Source: CBDFLD01 sp965249005 (GTDB lineage: Bacteria; Acidobacteriota; UBA6911). From it: 64,000 nucleotides of DNA. Of the stretch, positions 25,562-35,068 are shown piece after piece (the stretch's first letter is position 1; each line of letters opens with the position of its first letter). Below the pieces are notes generated by a model. It was not told the DNA's origin. It worked only from the letters and a program-made list of their open reading frames with translations, and searched no databases. The stretch lies in assembly GCA_965249005.1 (NCBI GenBank), contig CBDFLD010000015.1:248001-312000 (forward strand), written 5' to 3'. Both the position numbers and the translations under genes were made by a program.

Positions 25562-27951
25562 CCCATCCCCGAGTGGGACATTAACATCGTGATATCGTCG
25601 TTTTGGTGCGAAGCGTCTTCCATGAAATCCTCCACGTCCGCCATGACCGCTCCCAGGATCTCCCGCGCGGGTCTCGCCGATGCCTGCATTAATATCCGAG
25701 AGAGTCGTTCCTTGCCGAGTTCCTCACCAGTAGCATTGGTCGCTTCGACAACACCATCGGTATAAAAGCACAACACATCACCTGGATCGAGCTGGGTCGT
25801 TGCCGCCACATACCTGGAGCGATCAAAAAGGGCCACCGGGACCCCACCCTTGCTGAGCTCTTCGAGAGTTCCGTCTTTTCTAAGAAGCATCGGGGGGAAG
25901 TGCCCGGCGTTGCTCCAGCGGATCATTCTCGTCGCCACATCCAGAACAGCGTAGAATAGGGTCACGTACGTGCGCTTCTTTACGTCCCGGTAGAGTCGTC
26001 GGTTCACGTGATATAGAACCTGGGAGGGAGACGAGTGTAGCCTGGCAGCAAAACGAAGGGCGCTTCGCGTTGCAGCCATTGTCATCGCTGCAGCAACACC
26101 CTTTCCTGACACATCCCCAATGGCCATCGCCAATTGTTTCGGTTCCAGCCAAACGAAATCATAGTAGTCGCCGCCTAGACTTTCCGCCGACTTGTAAGCT
26201 GCCGCAACCTCGAAGTTTTCCAAAGACGGCATCGAAATCGGCAACATGCTGAATTGGAGGTCCCGTGCAAGGGCGAAGTCCGATTCCAGCTTTTGCTCTT
26301 TGACGCGAACCTCCTCGAACAAACGAGCGTTATCAATGCTCACAGCGATATGGCTGGCCATCGCCTCCAAGATATCCACATGTTCCGCCTTGAAGTACCC
26401 GGCGTCACGACTCTCGACAGCCAGTCCTCCGAGTAATCGATCCTGGCTGATGATGGGGACAGCAAGTTCCGATTCGGTCCACGTCCCGTCAGCGGTCCTA
26501 CCCCTGACGGCCTCCGGGTCGTCCGATTGCCTGCTTGACAGGATGGTGCGACGTTCCTTGCACGCGCGGCCAAGCACGCCGACACCGAGAGGTAGCCTCC
26601 GGTACCGACTTATCGTGTCCTGGCCGTAGCCAATCGAAACCTTCAGTTGTAACGCATCGGTCTCGGTGTCGTACAGAAATATTGCGAGCACTTCGTACTC
26701 GATCACGCGCTGGAGGAGAGTGTCGACTCGATGCAGCAGATCATCGAGGTCGAGGATAGCTGTCATTTCCTTGGCGATCTCGATCAACAGCTGCTTGATC
26801 TTTAGATTACGCTCCATATCCGATTGGGCTCGAATCTTCTCGGTAACATCCCGAATGATGCCGGAGATTCCTATGACGTCGCCAGCGGGATCACGAACAG
26901 GCGCCATGGACAGTTCGAGCGTCTGCAACGCCCCATCCGCCCCGTGATTTTTCATCTGAAGGCTGTCGATGACTTCGCCGGACAAGACTCGTTCTTGAAT
27001 GCTGCGCAATCCTTCGATCGGGCTCTGGATCAGGTCCGCTACATTGCGCCACATCACCGTTCCCCTCGGACGACCGAAGACTCGCTCGGCCGCACTGTTC
27101 CAAGTGAGGATTCTCCCCTGCGTATCGAATGTCACGATCGCGTCGCCGGCGTTCTCTATCACCGATTCAATGTAGTGCTTGGATGCATTGAGTTCTTGCC
27201 GAAGTTGGGTATTTCGAATCGCCTGGCCAAGAAAACTTCCGACCGCCTCGAAGAACTCAACGTCCACCCGGTCAAAGGCCCCCACAAGATCGCTCTCGAG
27301 GTTCAAGAAACCCAGCCGCTGTTCCCGGACCTTGAGCGGAATGCACATTTCGGAGCGAGTTGTAGGAATTACCCTGACGTATCGGCTCGACTTCAGAACA
27401 TCGTTGACAACAACGCTCCTACCTTCATCGATCGCTTGGCCGATGATGCCCTCCCGAAGACTCAACGCCTTCTTCCGATCGATCAGCACCGGATCGACGC
27501 CCGCTGCTTTCCGAATGGACACCTCTCCTTTTTTGTGATCAATCGTCCCGATCATCACGTACTGCAAACCAAGCGTCTCATGAAAGAGATTCGCCAAGCC
27601 GCCAAGGAGCCCGTCAAGGTCTGTTGAGGAAAGCACCATGCTGCCGACTTCGTTCAAGAGCGCCACCTTGTCTTCAGACGATAGCGAACTCAAAGATGTC
27701 GATTCTGGCGCCGATTTTCGTTTCATAGGTCCAGTCTCGTGACCAGAAGCGCTTGTTGCCGACGCATGGGATCCTTGCAAGACGGAATCCCGCTTTGCAG
27801 GAACGGGAGCCTTAGGGTTAGGATCAACGGCGAGGCAGGGCGAGGACAGATACCATCGGCCAAAAACCAACTCATCCTCGGGAGATAATCCGACCCACGA
27901 TGCCTCGAACCCGGCGCCCGCCCAGATCCTCTGGCACAGCGACCTGCTCAA
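25420..27951 (-). CDS. GAF-PAS-GAF-PP2C (SpoIIE/RsbU-type) signalling phosphatase, 3' end replaced by IS
   Basis: The longest frame is 843 residues (TTG at 27951); an ATG at 27726 before KRKSAPES is an equally likely start. Domains: GAF (about 100-245), PAS (about 255-370, ENAGDAIVTFDTQGRILTWN), second GAF (about 390-545), and a PP2C-like SIGMA phosphatase (about 555-785) with SLGGDYYDF, AIGDVSGKGVAAAM and DGVVEATN. It should dephosphorylate an anti-anti-sigma-type partner in response to bound ligands. The native sequence stops at about 25562; everything after MLMSHSGMG is read from the IS. The catalytic core ends at DDITMLM, so activity may survive. Confidence 0.88.
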   Translation of the reverse strand: MSRSLCQRIWAGAGFEASWVGLSPEDELVFGRWYLSSPCLAVDPNPKAPVPAKRDSVLQGSHASATSASGHETGPMKRKSAPESTSLSSLSSEDKVALLNEVGSMVLSSTDLDGLLGGLANLFHETLGLQYVMIGTIDHKKGEVSIRKAAGVDPVLIDRKKALSLREGIIGQAIDEGRSVVVNDVLKSSRYVRVIPTTRSEMCIPLKVREQRLGFLNLESDLVGAFDRVDVEFFEAVGSFLGQAIRNTQLRQELNASKHYIESVIENAGDAIVTFDTQGRILTWNSAAERVFGRPRGTVMWRNVADLIQSPIEGLRSIQERVLSGEVIDSLQMKNHGADGALQTLELSMAPVRDPAGDVIGISGIIRDVTEKIRAQSDMERNLKIKQLLIEIAKEMTAILDLDDLLHRVDTLLQRVIEYEVLAIFLYDTETDALQLKVSIGYGQDTISRYRRLPLGVGVLGRACKERRTILSSRQSDDPEAVRGRTADGTWTESELAVPIISQDRLLGGLAVESRDAGYFKAEHVDILEAMASHIAVSIDNARLFEEVRVKEQKLESDFALARDLQFSMLPISMPSLENFEVAAAYKSAESLGGDYYDFVWLEPKQLAMAIGDVSGKGVAAAMTMAATRSALRFAARLHSSPSQVLYHVNRRLYRDVKKRTYVTLFYAVLDVATRMIRWSNAGHFPPMLLRKDGTLEELSKGGVPVALFDRSRYVAATTQLDPGDVLCFYTDGVVEATNATGEELGKERLSRILMQASARPAREILGAVMADVEDFMEDASHQNDDITMLMSHSGMGEIPRLQAKPLGGLRYNDACRDTGKDRTQSMSCNITLCLSRSTASRS

Positions 27952-28467
27952 AAAGAAACTAAATGATATCTTCGAATAGTCGATATGTCCAACAGAGCCA
28001 CATAGCAGACAAGAAAACGGAAGGGGCGCCAGCCCCGTTTCGTCTTCAATATGCGCGGGGCATGCGAGTTCTGATCGGAGAAGCGCTCGGTTTACGAGGA
28101 TACGGGTGAGGGGACCGTTCAGGCTTTTATGTTCCGCGCACTCTTTTGCTTGCTCTGCCTATCCCCAACACATCTCGGCGCAAAGGCTAACTCTATAACT
28201 GACCGTCAAATCGGTCTACTTTCCCACGAAACCCATGCTTGTACGCAGGATTCCATTGGGGTGGATAACACGAGCAGGCCACCCCTTTGGGCCAAACCCC
28301 GTTGGGTCTTGCCATGTTTCCCGGCAGAATCCGGACAGAATCGCCCAGATGAAAACCGTTAGCGTGACATAAGCCCGTACGAAAAGGACCAAAGCTGATA
28401 CTATGACTCGAGGAAGGGATAGGTTGAAATTTGGCAAATCGCGATAGCGGCATCCTTTGAGGGCGAC
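27952..28467. other. Intergenic region with a GC hairpin
   Basis: About 500 nt with no convincing gene. It contains the hairpin GGGGC-GCCA-GCCCC at 28023-28036. Read leftward, a T-rich run (TTCCGTTTTCTTG) follows the stem, so it could terminate leftward transcription or be a structured leader ahead of the phosphatase gene. Nothing else stands out; open frames on both strands here have no family features. Confidence 0.35.
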
Positions 28468-28689
28468 ATGCAAGATCAGGATTACGGCCCGGTCGCGAAT
28501 TGGAAGGTTCTCGAGAACGTTGCAATCAACCTTGGCTCCCGCATGGTGGATTTGGACTCGGACAACCCGTCGAAGAATACGCACACCGCCTACGTGCTGC
28601 TTTCCACCTGGCCTTTTACCAATAACTTCGATCAGTTCTCCAGCGGATTGGGGCAGGACGTCCTAGCCGCAGGCGCCGCCTTGCAATGA
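28468..28689 (+). CDS. Small hypothetical ORF ahead of arginase
   Basis: A 73-residue frame (upstream in-frame sequence adds about 15 codons without a start). It ends LAAGAALQ, with its TGA overlapping the arginase ATG by 4 nt. The composition looks protein-like (NLGSRMVDLD, AYVLLSTWPF), but no family is recognised. It could be a coupled small gene or the 3' remnant of a longer decayed one. Low certainty. Confidence 0.35.
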   Translation: MQDQDYGPVANWKVLENVAINLGSRMVDLDSDNPSKNTHTAYVLLSTWPFTNNFDQFSSGLGQDVLAAGAALQ

Positions 28690-29594
28690 AAACCGTCGAC
28701 TTATTCGGAGTGCCCTTGGACTTGGGTGCCGGACGCAGAGGGGTAGACATGGGCCCATCCGCGTTCCGGATTGCCGGGGTCGCGAAATCAATTCAAGCAC
28801 TAGGATATCAAGTCCGCGATTGCGGCAACATGGAAGTTCCGATACCGGAGTCAATCGGAGTGTCCGACAACCGTTCGCGTTATGCAAAAGAAATTGCAAA
28901 GGTCTGCGAATCCCTTTGTGTCGATGTTCAACGAAGCGTAGAGTCGAGTCACCTTCCAATCTCGCTCGGCGGCGATCATAGTCTGGCTGCCGGTTCGATC
29001 GCCGGGACAGCCGCCGCATCTGAGAGGATGGGACGTGCGCTGGCAGTGCTTTGGGTTGACGCACACGCCGACATGAATACGCCAGAAACGACTTCGAGCG
29101 GCAATGTCCACGGCATGCCACTTGCATGTCTGCTGGGAAGAGGCGAGCGAGAGCTTGTCCATGTCGGAGGTTTTAGTCCGAAAATTTCCCCTGAGAGATG
29201 TGCCGTCGTGGGGCTAAGGAACCTCGACGAACGGGAAAAGGACCAGGTCCGTCAATCTGGGGTGCGTGCCTTCACGATGAAAGATATCGATCGGTCTGGT
29301 ATGGCATCCATCATGGAGGAGGCACTTTCGTTGATCTGCACGGACAACGCGGGGCTACACGTGTCTTTCGACATGGATGGCGTGGACCCGTCGATCTCAC
29401 CTGGCGTGGGCACCCCGGTCCGCGGTGGACTGTCTTATCGAGAAGCGCATCTCCTCATGGAGATGGTTGCCGATTCTCAGCGGTTGCTCGCTCTAGACAT
29501 CGTGGAGGTAAACCCGATCCTGGACAATCACAATTCGACAGCCTCCCTCGCCATCGAGCTCATATTATCGGCTCTCGGGAAGAAAATCCTCTAG
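28686..29594 (+). CDS. rocF: Arginase
   Basis: A 302-residue ureohydrolase converting arginine to ornithine and urea. The binuclear manganese ligands are all visible: ISLGGDHSLAAGS, VLWVDAHADMNTP and HVSFDMDGVDPSISPGVGTP, with DIVEVNPILD near the C terminus. DLFGVPLDLGAGRRGVDMGPSA at the N terminus and the NVHGMPLA segment mark arginase rather than agmatinase. It stands alone, without other arginine-catabolic genes. Confidence 0.94.
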   Translation: MKTVDLFGVPLDLGAGRRGVDMGPSAFRIAGVAKSIQALGYQVRDCGNMEVPIPESIGVSDNRSRYAKEIAKVCESLCVDVQRSVESSHLPISLGGDHSLAAGSIAGTAAASERMGRALAVLWVDAHADMNTPETTSSGNVHGMPLACLLGRGERELVHVGGFSPKISPERCAVVGLRNLDEREKDQVRQSGVRAFTMKDIDRSGMASIMEEALSLICTDNAGLHVSFDMDGVDPSISPGVGTPVRGGLSYREAHLLMEMVADSQRLLALDIVEVNPILDNHNSTASLAIELILSALGKKIL

Positions 29595-29738
29595 CCTCCC
29601 AAGGTCGGCAAAGATACGATACGGGATACGGGTCTTGCTCATGCAGCGGATGAACTCACAAGGGATGAACTCACAAGAAAGTAGCAACTCCGGTTTTAGT
29701 CTCGCCCCTTGTGGCAAACGAAATCATCAAAATCGAGA

Positions 29739-30509
29739 ATGAATCAAAAACTTTCATTCGCAATAGCAATGATGACGCTCTTGACACTTTTGGCCGTAAC
29801 CACAGATGCCTGTTCCACCTATCGATCCGTTGCTTCAGGAAACGGAAACTCCGGATCACGTTCACCCGGTGACGACGCGACCCTGCGTGCGCGCCAACGA
29901 ATGGTCCACGAGCAGCTCGAGCGAAGAGGAATTCGTGACGCCAAAGTTCTCGATGCGATGCTACGTGTTCCGAGACATGATTTTGTCCCGGAGGATCTAC
30001 GATCTTCGGCTTACGAGGACGGAGCCCTTCCCATCGGCCTCAAACAGACCATCTCGCAACCCTTCATCGTAGCTTTCATGACTCAGTCGCTTCAGCTGGA
30101 TGGAAGCGAGCGCGTTCTGGAAATTGGGACAGGGTCAGGCTACCAGGCAGCGATCCTGGCCGAAATCGCAGATCAGGTCTATACGATCGAAATCATTCCG
30201 GAGCTAGCGTCACAGGCAAAGTCGATTCTGGATAGACTCAACTATACCAACATCCATTACATGACGGGAGACGGATACATGGGGTGGCCGGAATTCCAGC
30301 CGTTCGATTGCATCATAGTCACTGCGGCACCCGATCATATACCAGAATCTCTTTTGAGCCAGCTCCGCACGGGGGGACGGATGATCCTACCCGTCGGCCG
30401 AGGTGATCAAGAACTCATCTTGCTGGAGAAGCGATCTGACAGGATAACCCGTCGCTCGACGATACCGGTTCGGTTCGTCCCCATGACCGGCAAAGCAATG
30501 CGCAAATAG
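29739..30509 (+). CDS. pcm: Exported protein-L-isoaspartate O-methyltransferase
   Basis: A repair enzyme that methylates isoaspartyl residues in aged proteins. The catalytic domain shows ALPIGLKQTISQPFIVAFM, ERVLEIGTGSGYQAAILAEI (AdoMet loop), FDCIIVTAAPDHIP and GGRMILPVG. Unlike cytoplasmic PCMT, it begins with a hydrophobic export signal (about residues 4-21) ending near DACSTYRS, a weak lipobox, so it may work in the periplasm. ATG 29739 is preferred over an upstream GTG at 29709. Confidence 0.92.
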   Translation: MNQKLSFAIAMMTLLTLLAVTTDACSTYRSVASGNGNSGSRSPGDDATLRARQRMVHEQLERRGIRDAKVLDAMLRVPRHDFVPEDLRSSAYEDGALPIGLKQTISQPFIVAFMTQSLQLDGSERVLEIGTGSGYQAAILAEIADQVYTIEIIPELASQAKSILDRLNYTNIHYMTGDGYMGWPEFQPFDCIIVTAAPDHIPESLLSQLRTGGRMILPVGRGDQELILLEKRSDRITRRSTIPVRFVPMTGKAMRK

Positions 30510-30522
30510 CCACGGTGAAGAC

Positions 30523-31959
30523 TCACGGGATCTCTCGGTTCAACATGAGCTCTTTCTGCCGCCAGAGTTTTTCCGTCAATCCCACCTTGTATTCGTGGGC
30601 GTTGCGAAGACGACGGTAACTCTCATGCAGACATTCGAGCTGGTCGCGACGCCGCGAACACGCAGTCACCAAGGGCGGGAACTCGCGCACGAGTTTTCCC
30701 TCTATCACCACATCGGCGAGAAGGTCCTCTCTTTGCCGTGCATCGAGACGCGTTCGACGGAGAGGGTTTACCGGATCAACGATCACAACCCCTTCGTCAC
30801 CGAGAACCTCCGCGTCCTGCGCCAAGGCATCCCCCTGCATCAGGTTATTCTCATCCTTGAAACGGACGATCCGTTTCAGGCCTGGGCTCGTCATCTTGTC
30901 GGGATTACTGCTCAGCTTGATCTTGGGTTCTCCGTTGTGAATCACGATCTTGTAAACACCGCCCAGCGACCCGCCGCCTTCACCGGAAGCCGTGACCAAC
31001 TTTGTTCCAACTCCCCAAAGATCGATTCTTCCCCCCTGAGCCAATATGTCGGCGATTAGGTATTCGTCCAGATCATTGGATGCAACGATCTGGACGTAGC
31101 CCAGCCCGGCTCGATCCAGCATTTGCCGAGCCATACGACTGAGAAATGCGAGATCTCCACTGTCGATTCGGATTCCAAAAAGCTTCTGCGAGTTTGCTTG
31201 GAGCTCACAACCCACCTTGATCGCATTTGGAACTCCACTTCCCAGAACGTCGTACGTGTCCACCAACAAAGTGCAGTCATTCGGAAAGGAGCGTGCGTAC
31301 GCGCGAAAAGCCTCGAGTTCCGTCGGAAAGGCCTGCACCCAGCTGTGCGCGTGTGTTCCCTTCGCTGGCAAACCGAAGAGTGCGGAACCCAGAACGTTGG
31401 AGGTTGCTTCGACACCGCCGATGTATGCCGCCCGGCAGGCACTCACGGCTCCATCGGGGCCATGAGCCCTCCGCAGACCGAACTCGACGATTGTCCCCTG
31501 GCGCGAAGCCTGCCACAACCGACTGGCTTTCGTAGCAATCAGGGTTTGGTAATTGACATGGCAAAGAAGGATGCTTTCTGCCAGCTGGCAGTCAACCAAT
31601 TCCCCGCTAACCCGCAAAATAGGCTCGTTTGGAAAGACAACCGTGCCCTCCGCGATACCCCGCATGTTACCGCGGAACCTATGCTTGGATATATACCTCA
31701 AGAAATCTTCGGAGAAGAGAGCGGCGCCGGAAGAAGAACGCATCGACCTTAAATGTTCAATGTCTTCCCTCTCGAATTTTGTTTCGATGACCGATCGTAC
31801 AGCGGTTTCCAGACCTGCCGCGATCGCATAGCCGCCATGAAAAGGATTTCGTCTGAAGTAGAGCTCAAATGCGGCCGTGTCGTTGCCCCGACCCTGCTCG
31901 AGATAAGCCTGGGCCATTGTCAGTTGGTAAAGGTCGGTAAGCAGGGCATTGCTGACCAT
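30523..31959 (-). CDS. pncB: Nicotinate phosphoribosyltransferase
   Basis: A 478-residue NAPRTase that makes nicotinate mononucleotide in NAD salvage. It has the N-terminal LLTDLYQLTMAQAYLEQG, FELYFRRNPFHGGYAI, a central EFGLRRAHGPDGAVSACRAA, KGTHAHSWVQAF, and the ribonucleotide loop IRIDSGDLAFLSRMARQML. The final 60 residues are Arg-rich. It is followed closely by nadE in the same direction, making an NAD salvage pair that converts nicotinate to NAD together with an adenylyltransferase encoded elsewhere. Confidence 0.95.
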   Translation of the reverse strand: MVSNALLTDLYQLTMAQAYLEQGRGNDTAAFELYFRRNPFHGGYAIAAGLETAVRSVIETKFEREDIEHLRSMRSSSGAALFSEDFLRYISKHRFRGNMRGIAEGTVVFPNEPILRVSGELVDCQLAESILLCHVNYQTLIATKASRLWQASRQGTIVEFGLRRAHGPDGAVSACRAAYIGGVEATSNVLGSALFGLPAKGTHAHSWVQAFPTELEAFRAYARSFPNDCTLLVDTYDVLGSGVPNAIKVGCELQANSQKLFGIRIDSGDLAFLSRMARQMLDRAGLGYVQIVASNDLDEYLIADILAQGGRIDLWGVGTKLVTASGEGGGSLGGVYKIVIHNGEPKIKLSSNPDKMTSPGLKRIVRFKDENNLMQGDALAQDAEVLGDEGVVIVDPVNPLRRTRLDARQREDLLADVVIEGKLVREFPPLVTACSRRRDQLECLHESYRRLRNAHEYKVGLTEKLWRQKELMLNREIP

Positions 31960-31967
31960 CGCATTGC

Positions 31968-33602
31968 TCAGAAGCGGTACTTCATGGCGATCGGCATTCT
32001 GCGCCCGCTGCCGAAGGCGCGAATAGAGACCTTCAAACCTGGGGCAGCTTGCCGGCGTTTATACTCATTCCGGTACACCCTTCCGGCAATATCTTTGACG
32101 AGGTTCTCGTCGTATCCCTTCCTTATGACCTCGCTGGGACTCAATTGTCGCTCGACCAGCATCGCTAGAATGGGATCCAAAACTTCGTAGTCCGGCAGAG
32201 TATCCTGGTCCTTCTGATCCGGCCGCAGCTCGGCGGAAGGCGCACGCTCAATTGTATATTCGGGAATGACGTTGCCGCGCCTGTTTATGTGCCGTGCCAG
32301 CTGGTAGACCCTCGTCTTGGGTACATCCGAGATTACCGCCAACCCACCCGCCATGTCGCCGTATAGAGTACAGTAACCAACGCTCAACTCTGATTTGTTA
32401 CCGGTACTCAGGACAAGGTGACCGTGCTTGTTTGAAAGAGCCATCAAGAGATTACCTCGAATGCGTGCCTGGAGATTTTCTTCGGTTATATCTTCGGGAA
32501 GGCCTTCGAATTCCTTGCTCAAGATCCTCTTGTATTCGCCGAACGTCTTTTCGATCGGCAGAACGACGAAGCGCATGCCAAGGTTTTCGGCCAGAAGTCT
32601 GGCGTCGCTTTCACTTTCGGCGGCGGAGTACACCGAGGGCATCGAGACGCCAAGAACGTTCTCCTTCCCTAGCGCTCGAACGGCAATGCAGGCCGTTATG
32701 GCGGAGTCGATCCCGCCGCTCAGTCCCAGCACCGCCGATTGAAATCCACACTTATGCGCATAGTCGCGCGTTCCTAGGACCAGCGCCTTGAAGAGGTTCT
32801 CAAGGGCGTCTTCTTGCCGGTAACTCTTTCCGGTCGTTTCATCCGTATCCACGACCAAGAGTTGTTCCTGGAAGGACATCCCCTGAGCGATAACAGATCC
32901 GTCGCTACCCAAGAAAAAACTATTCCCATCGAAAACAAGATCGTCATTCCCACCGACCAGATTCAAGTAGAGACTCGGAACACGGTGCGTCTCAACGTGG
33001 CTCGAGAGCATTTCATAGCGAAATCGAGGCTTCTCGACTTCAAAAGGGGAGGCGGAGATGTTAATCAAAAAGTCCGCTCCTTTTTCAACCTGCTTTCTAA
33101 CAGGATCAAGATGATATCTGCGTTTAGGCCAGAAGTCCTTAGGGTTCCACGAATCCTCGCAGATGGAAATGCCAATCCTCCTTCCATGAAACGTTATGAT
33201 CGGGGACTCGCGTCCTCTCTCAAAGTAACGGTCTTCGTCGAAGACGTCGTAGGTCGGCAGAAGAGTCTTGTGCACCACGGCCTGCACCCTTCCCTGATCG
33301 AGGAAGGCTGCCGCGTTGTAGAATTCTTTGCCCCGCTCTGCCCGGTTTCGGTCGACAAAACCAACAATGGCTGCGACCTGGCGCGCCTGGGATGCAACTT
33401 CGTGCAGGATGTCAATATTCTGATCCACAAATCCATGCAGACCCAGAACATCCCGGGGCGGATAACCAGTCAAGCACAGCTCGGGAAAAACCACGAGATC
33501 CGCGCCTTCTTGTGCAGCCTTGCCCAACACCTCGAGAACAAGAGTCCGATTCCCCTCGAGATCCCCTACAGTCGTGTTAACCTGAGCCATGGCTATTTTC
33601 AT
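31968..33602 (-). CDS. nadE: Glutamine-dependent NAD+ synthetase
   Basis: A 544-residue two-domain enzyme. The N-terminal nitrilase-like amidase (about 1-260) has VVFPELCLTGYPP, the Lys in VVHKTLLPTYDVFDE and the Cys in GISICEDSWNP. The C-terminal synthetase (about 270-544) has the ATP pyrophosphatase loop LGLSGGIDSAITACIAV and STGNKSELSVGYCTLYGDM. It amidates NaAD to NAD with ammonia channelled from glutamine. It lies 8 nt upstream of pncB, so the two are surely one transcript. Confidence 0.96.
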   Translation of the reverse strand: MKIAMAQVNTTVGDLEGNRTLVLEVLGKAAQEGADLVVFPELCLTGYPPRDVLGLHGFVDQNIDILHEVASQARQVAAIVGFVDRNRAERGKEFYNAAAFLDQGRVQAVVHKTLLPTYDVFDEDRYFERGRESPIITFHGRRIGISICEDSWNPKDFWPKRRYHLDPVRKQVEKGADFLINISASPFEVEKPRFRYEMLSSHVETHRVPSLYLNLVGGNDDLVFDGNSFFLGSDGSVIAQGMSFQEQLLVVDTDETTGKSYRQEDALENLFKALVLGTRDYAHKCGFQSAVLGLSGGIDSAITACIAVRALGKENVLGVSMPSVYSAAESESDARLLAENLGMRFVVLPIEKTFGEYKRILSKEFEGLPEDITEENLQARIRGNLLMALSNKHGHLVLSTGNKSELSVGYCTLYGDMAGGLAVISDVPKTRVYQLARHINRRGNVIPEYTIERAPSAELRPDQKDQDTLPDYEVLDPILAMLVERQLSPSEVIRKGYDENLVKDIAGRVYRNEYKRRQAAPGLKVSIRAFGSGRRMPIAMKYRF

Positions 33603-33688
33603 AAATGCCTCATCTCGCGACCAGAGTCCATCCAGAGAGATTAAATGACAAGAGGACTGTCCAACAACATCGAAATGCTTCCGACTGC

Positions 33689-33877
33689 CTAGCCGTATGG
33701 GGATAGACTCTGGAGCAGATCCTCCGCAAAATTGTAGATGGCTTTCTGATGCTGTGGGGGGGTATCTTGAAACGTCGCACGTTCCAAAGCTAGCCGGAGC
33801 AATCGGATCTCATCGCGGGTCAGGGTCAAGACAAGGGACCCTTGGTCATCGGACAGAGTCTCGGTTTTCATCTGCAA
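33689..33877 (-). CDS. Small hypothetical protein
   Basis: A 62-residue soluble protein, mostly helical (LTLTRDEIRLLRLALERAT and KAIYNFAEDLLQSL). No family recognised. It lies 86 nt upstream of nadE on the same strand. The heptad-like leucines and codon texture look coding, but no ribosome-binding site clearly sets the start. Confidence 0.5.
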   Translation of the reverse strand: MQMKTETLSDDQGSLVLTLTRDEIRLLRLALERATFQDTPPQHQKAIYNFAEDLLQSLSPYG

Positions 33878-34013
33878 CCTCTTGGAAGATGGGACTACAT
33901 GACACGCCTTGTACCTGATCCAACGCCTTCGCTCGGCGCACCCATTCGATTGATAATATTCCCGGCCTGATTGCTTCTAACACAATACCTATCCATTGCA
34001 TATACTATCCTGA

Positions 34014-34065
34014 GACCTGCACGTCGGCCAGCTAGACGGCAACCACGCCCCCTTTCGGGCAGGTC
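34014..34065 (+). ncRNA. Candidate structured RNA (S-box-like GGCAACC core)
   Basis: A perfect 7-bp closing stem, GACCTGC (34014-34020) with GCAGGTC (34059-34065), encloses a small hairpin GTC-GGCCAGCTA-GAC and then GGCAACC. This arrangement recalls the P1/P3 and GGCAACC core of SAM-I/IV riboswitches, though it is much shorter and the downstream gene (uracil-DNA glycosylase) is not a methionine gene. A TATACT at 34001-34006 could start transcription right at the stem. Weak candidate; could be chance. Confidence 0.25.
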
Positions 34066-34167
34066 ATTTGCGGTGATCGCTTCGTGCTGAACTCGTCACC
34101 TAAGCAGTGACCGCAAGGCTCAGGACGTTCATGGTTCGCAGGACTACATGATTCATGCCAGTCATCT

Positions 34168-34932
34168 TTGGCCTCTGAGAATCAGGAGTTGTCGGTGAAC
34201 TCAGAAGTGCGAGAATTCGGTCAGATTCAAAAAGCTATCGTCCACTGCCGGCTCTGTCCTCGCCTAGTGCGCTGGCGCGAGAAGGTTGCAAAGGACAAAG
34301 TTCGCCGATTCCGGCAGGAAAGCTACTGGGGCAAACCCCTACCATCCTTCGGTCATCCCAGCGCAAGACTAGCTATAGTGGGGTTGGCGCCAGCTGCCCA
34401 TGGAGCGAACCGAACTGGCAGAGTCTTCACGGGGGACTCGAGTGGCGAATGGCTCTACGATGCACTCCATCGCTTTGGTTTTGCGAATCAGAGAGCCTCC
34501 GTTCATCGTAACGATGGTCTGTTGCTTCAGGACACGATCATAACGTGCACCGTGCGCTGCGCGCCGCCGCAGAACAAACCCAACCGGGACGAAAGAGAGA
34601 ATTGCCGACGTTTTCTCCGAAGAGAACTCTTGCTCCTGAAGGATACCACCGTAGTTGTGGCTCTCGGTCAAGTAGCGTTTCACGCGTTTCTAAAAGCCGT
34701 CCGAGAGAATGGAGCCGTCCTGAACGCTCCCCTTCCGAGATTCAAGCACGGAGGCGAGTGGCAACTGCCCTCGGGGACGATTCTCATTTCCTCCTACCAC
34801 CCGAGCCAACAGAACACACGCACGGGCAGACTTACCCGTTCGATGTTCTATGGAGTGTTTCGGAAGGCTCGCGCTGCATTAGACGGCGCTGCAAGTCCAT
34901 CAAGAAAAGGTGGTGAACGGGATCCTCTGTGA
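34168..34932 (+). CDS. Uracil-DNA glycosylase, family 5 (UdgB-like)
   Basis: Removes uracil and related damaged bases from DNA. The 254-residue protein has an iron-sulfur Cys pair in HCRLCPRLVRWR, and further Cys in TIITCTVRCAPPQNKP and ENCRRFL. The active-site loop is IVGLAPAAHGANRTGRVFTGDSSG, whose Ala/His-rich form distinguishes family 5 from family 4. ISSYHPSQQNTRTGRL is the second conserved loop. The start is TTG at 34168 or GTG at 34195; neither has a clear ribosome-binding site. Confidence 0.9.
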   Translation: MASENQELSVNSEVREFGQIQKAIVHCRLCPRLVRWREKVAKDKVRRFRQESYWGKPLPSFGHPSARLAIVGLAPAAHGANRTGRVFTGDSSGEWLYDALHRFGFANQRASVHRNDGLLLQDTIITCTVRCAPPQNKPNRDERENCRRFLRRELLLLKDTTVVVALGQVAFHAFLKAVRENGAVLNAPLPRFKHGGEWQLPSGTILISSYHPSQQNTRTGRLTRSMFYGVFRKARAALDGAASPSRKGGERDPL

Positions 34933-35068
34933 GGTGCGAGAAGACCTAGTATGTTCTCAGTCGCATGTGGCAGAATGAGCCATCATTCTAATGAAGAGGC
35001 AGCAACGCACACACCCGGGGTTCCGCCATCGGAGCACTCACGATAAGGCTGCTATTCTGCGAAAAGCC

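Noticed and set aside
26824..27627. A 267-codon rightward frame opposite the phosphatase
   Set aside because: Antisense shadow; the opposite strand holds clear GAF and PAS domains.
28216..28584. A leftward 122-codon frame with a hydrophobic stretch upstream of arginase
   Set aside because: No ribosome-binding site or family; the single hydrophobic run is not persuasive and the frame overlaps the small ORF at 28,468.
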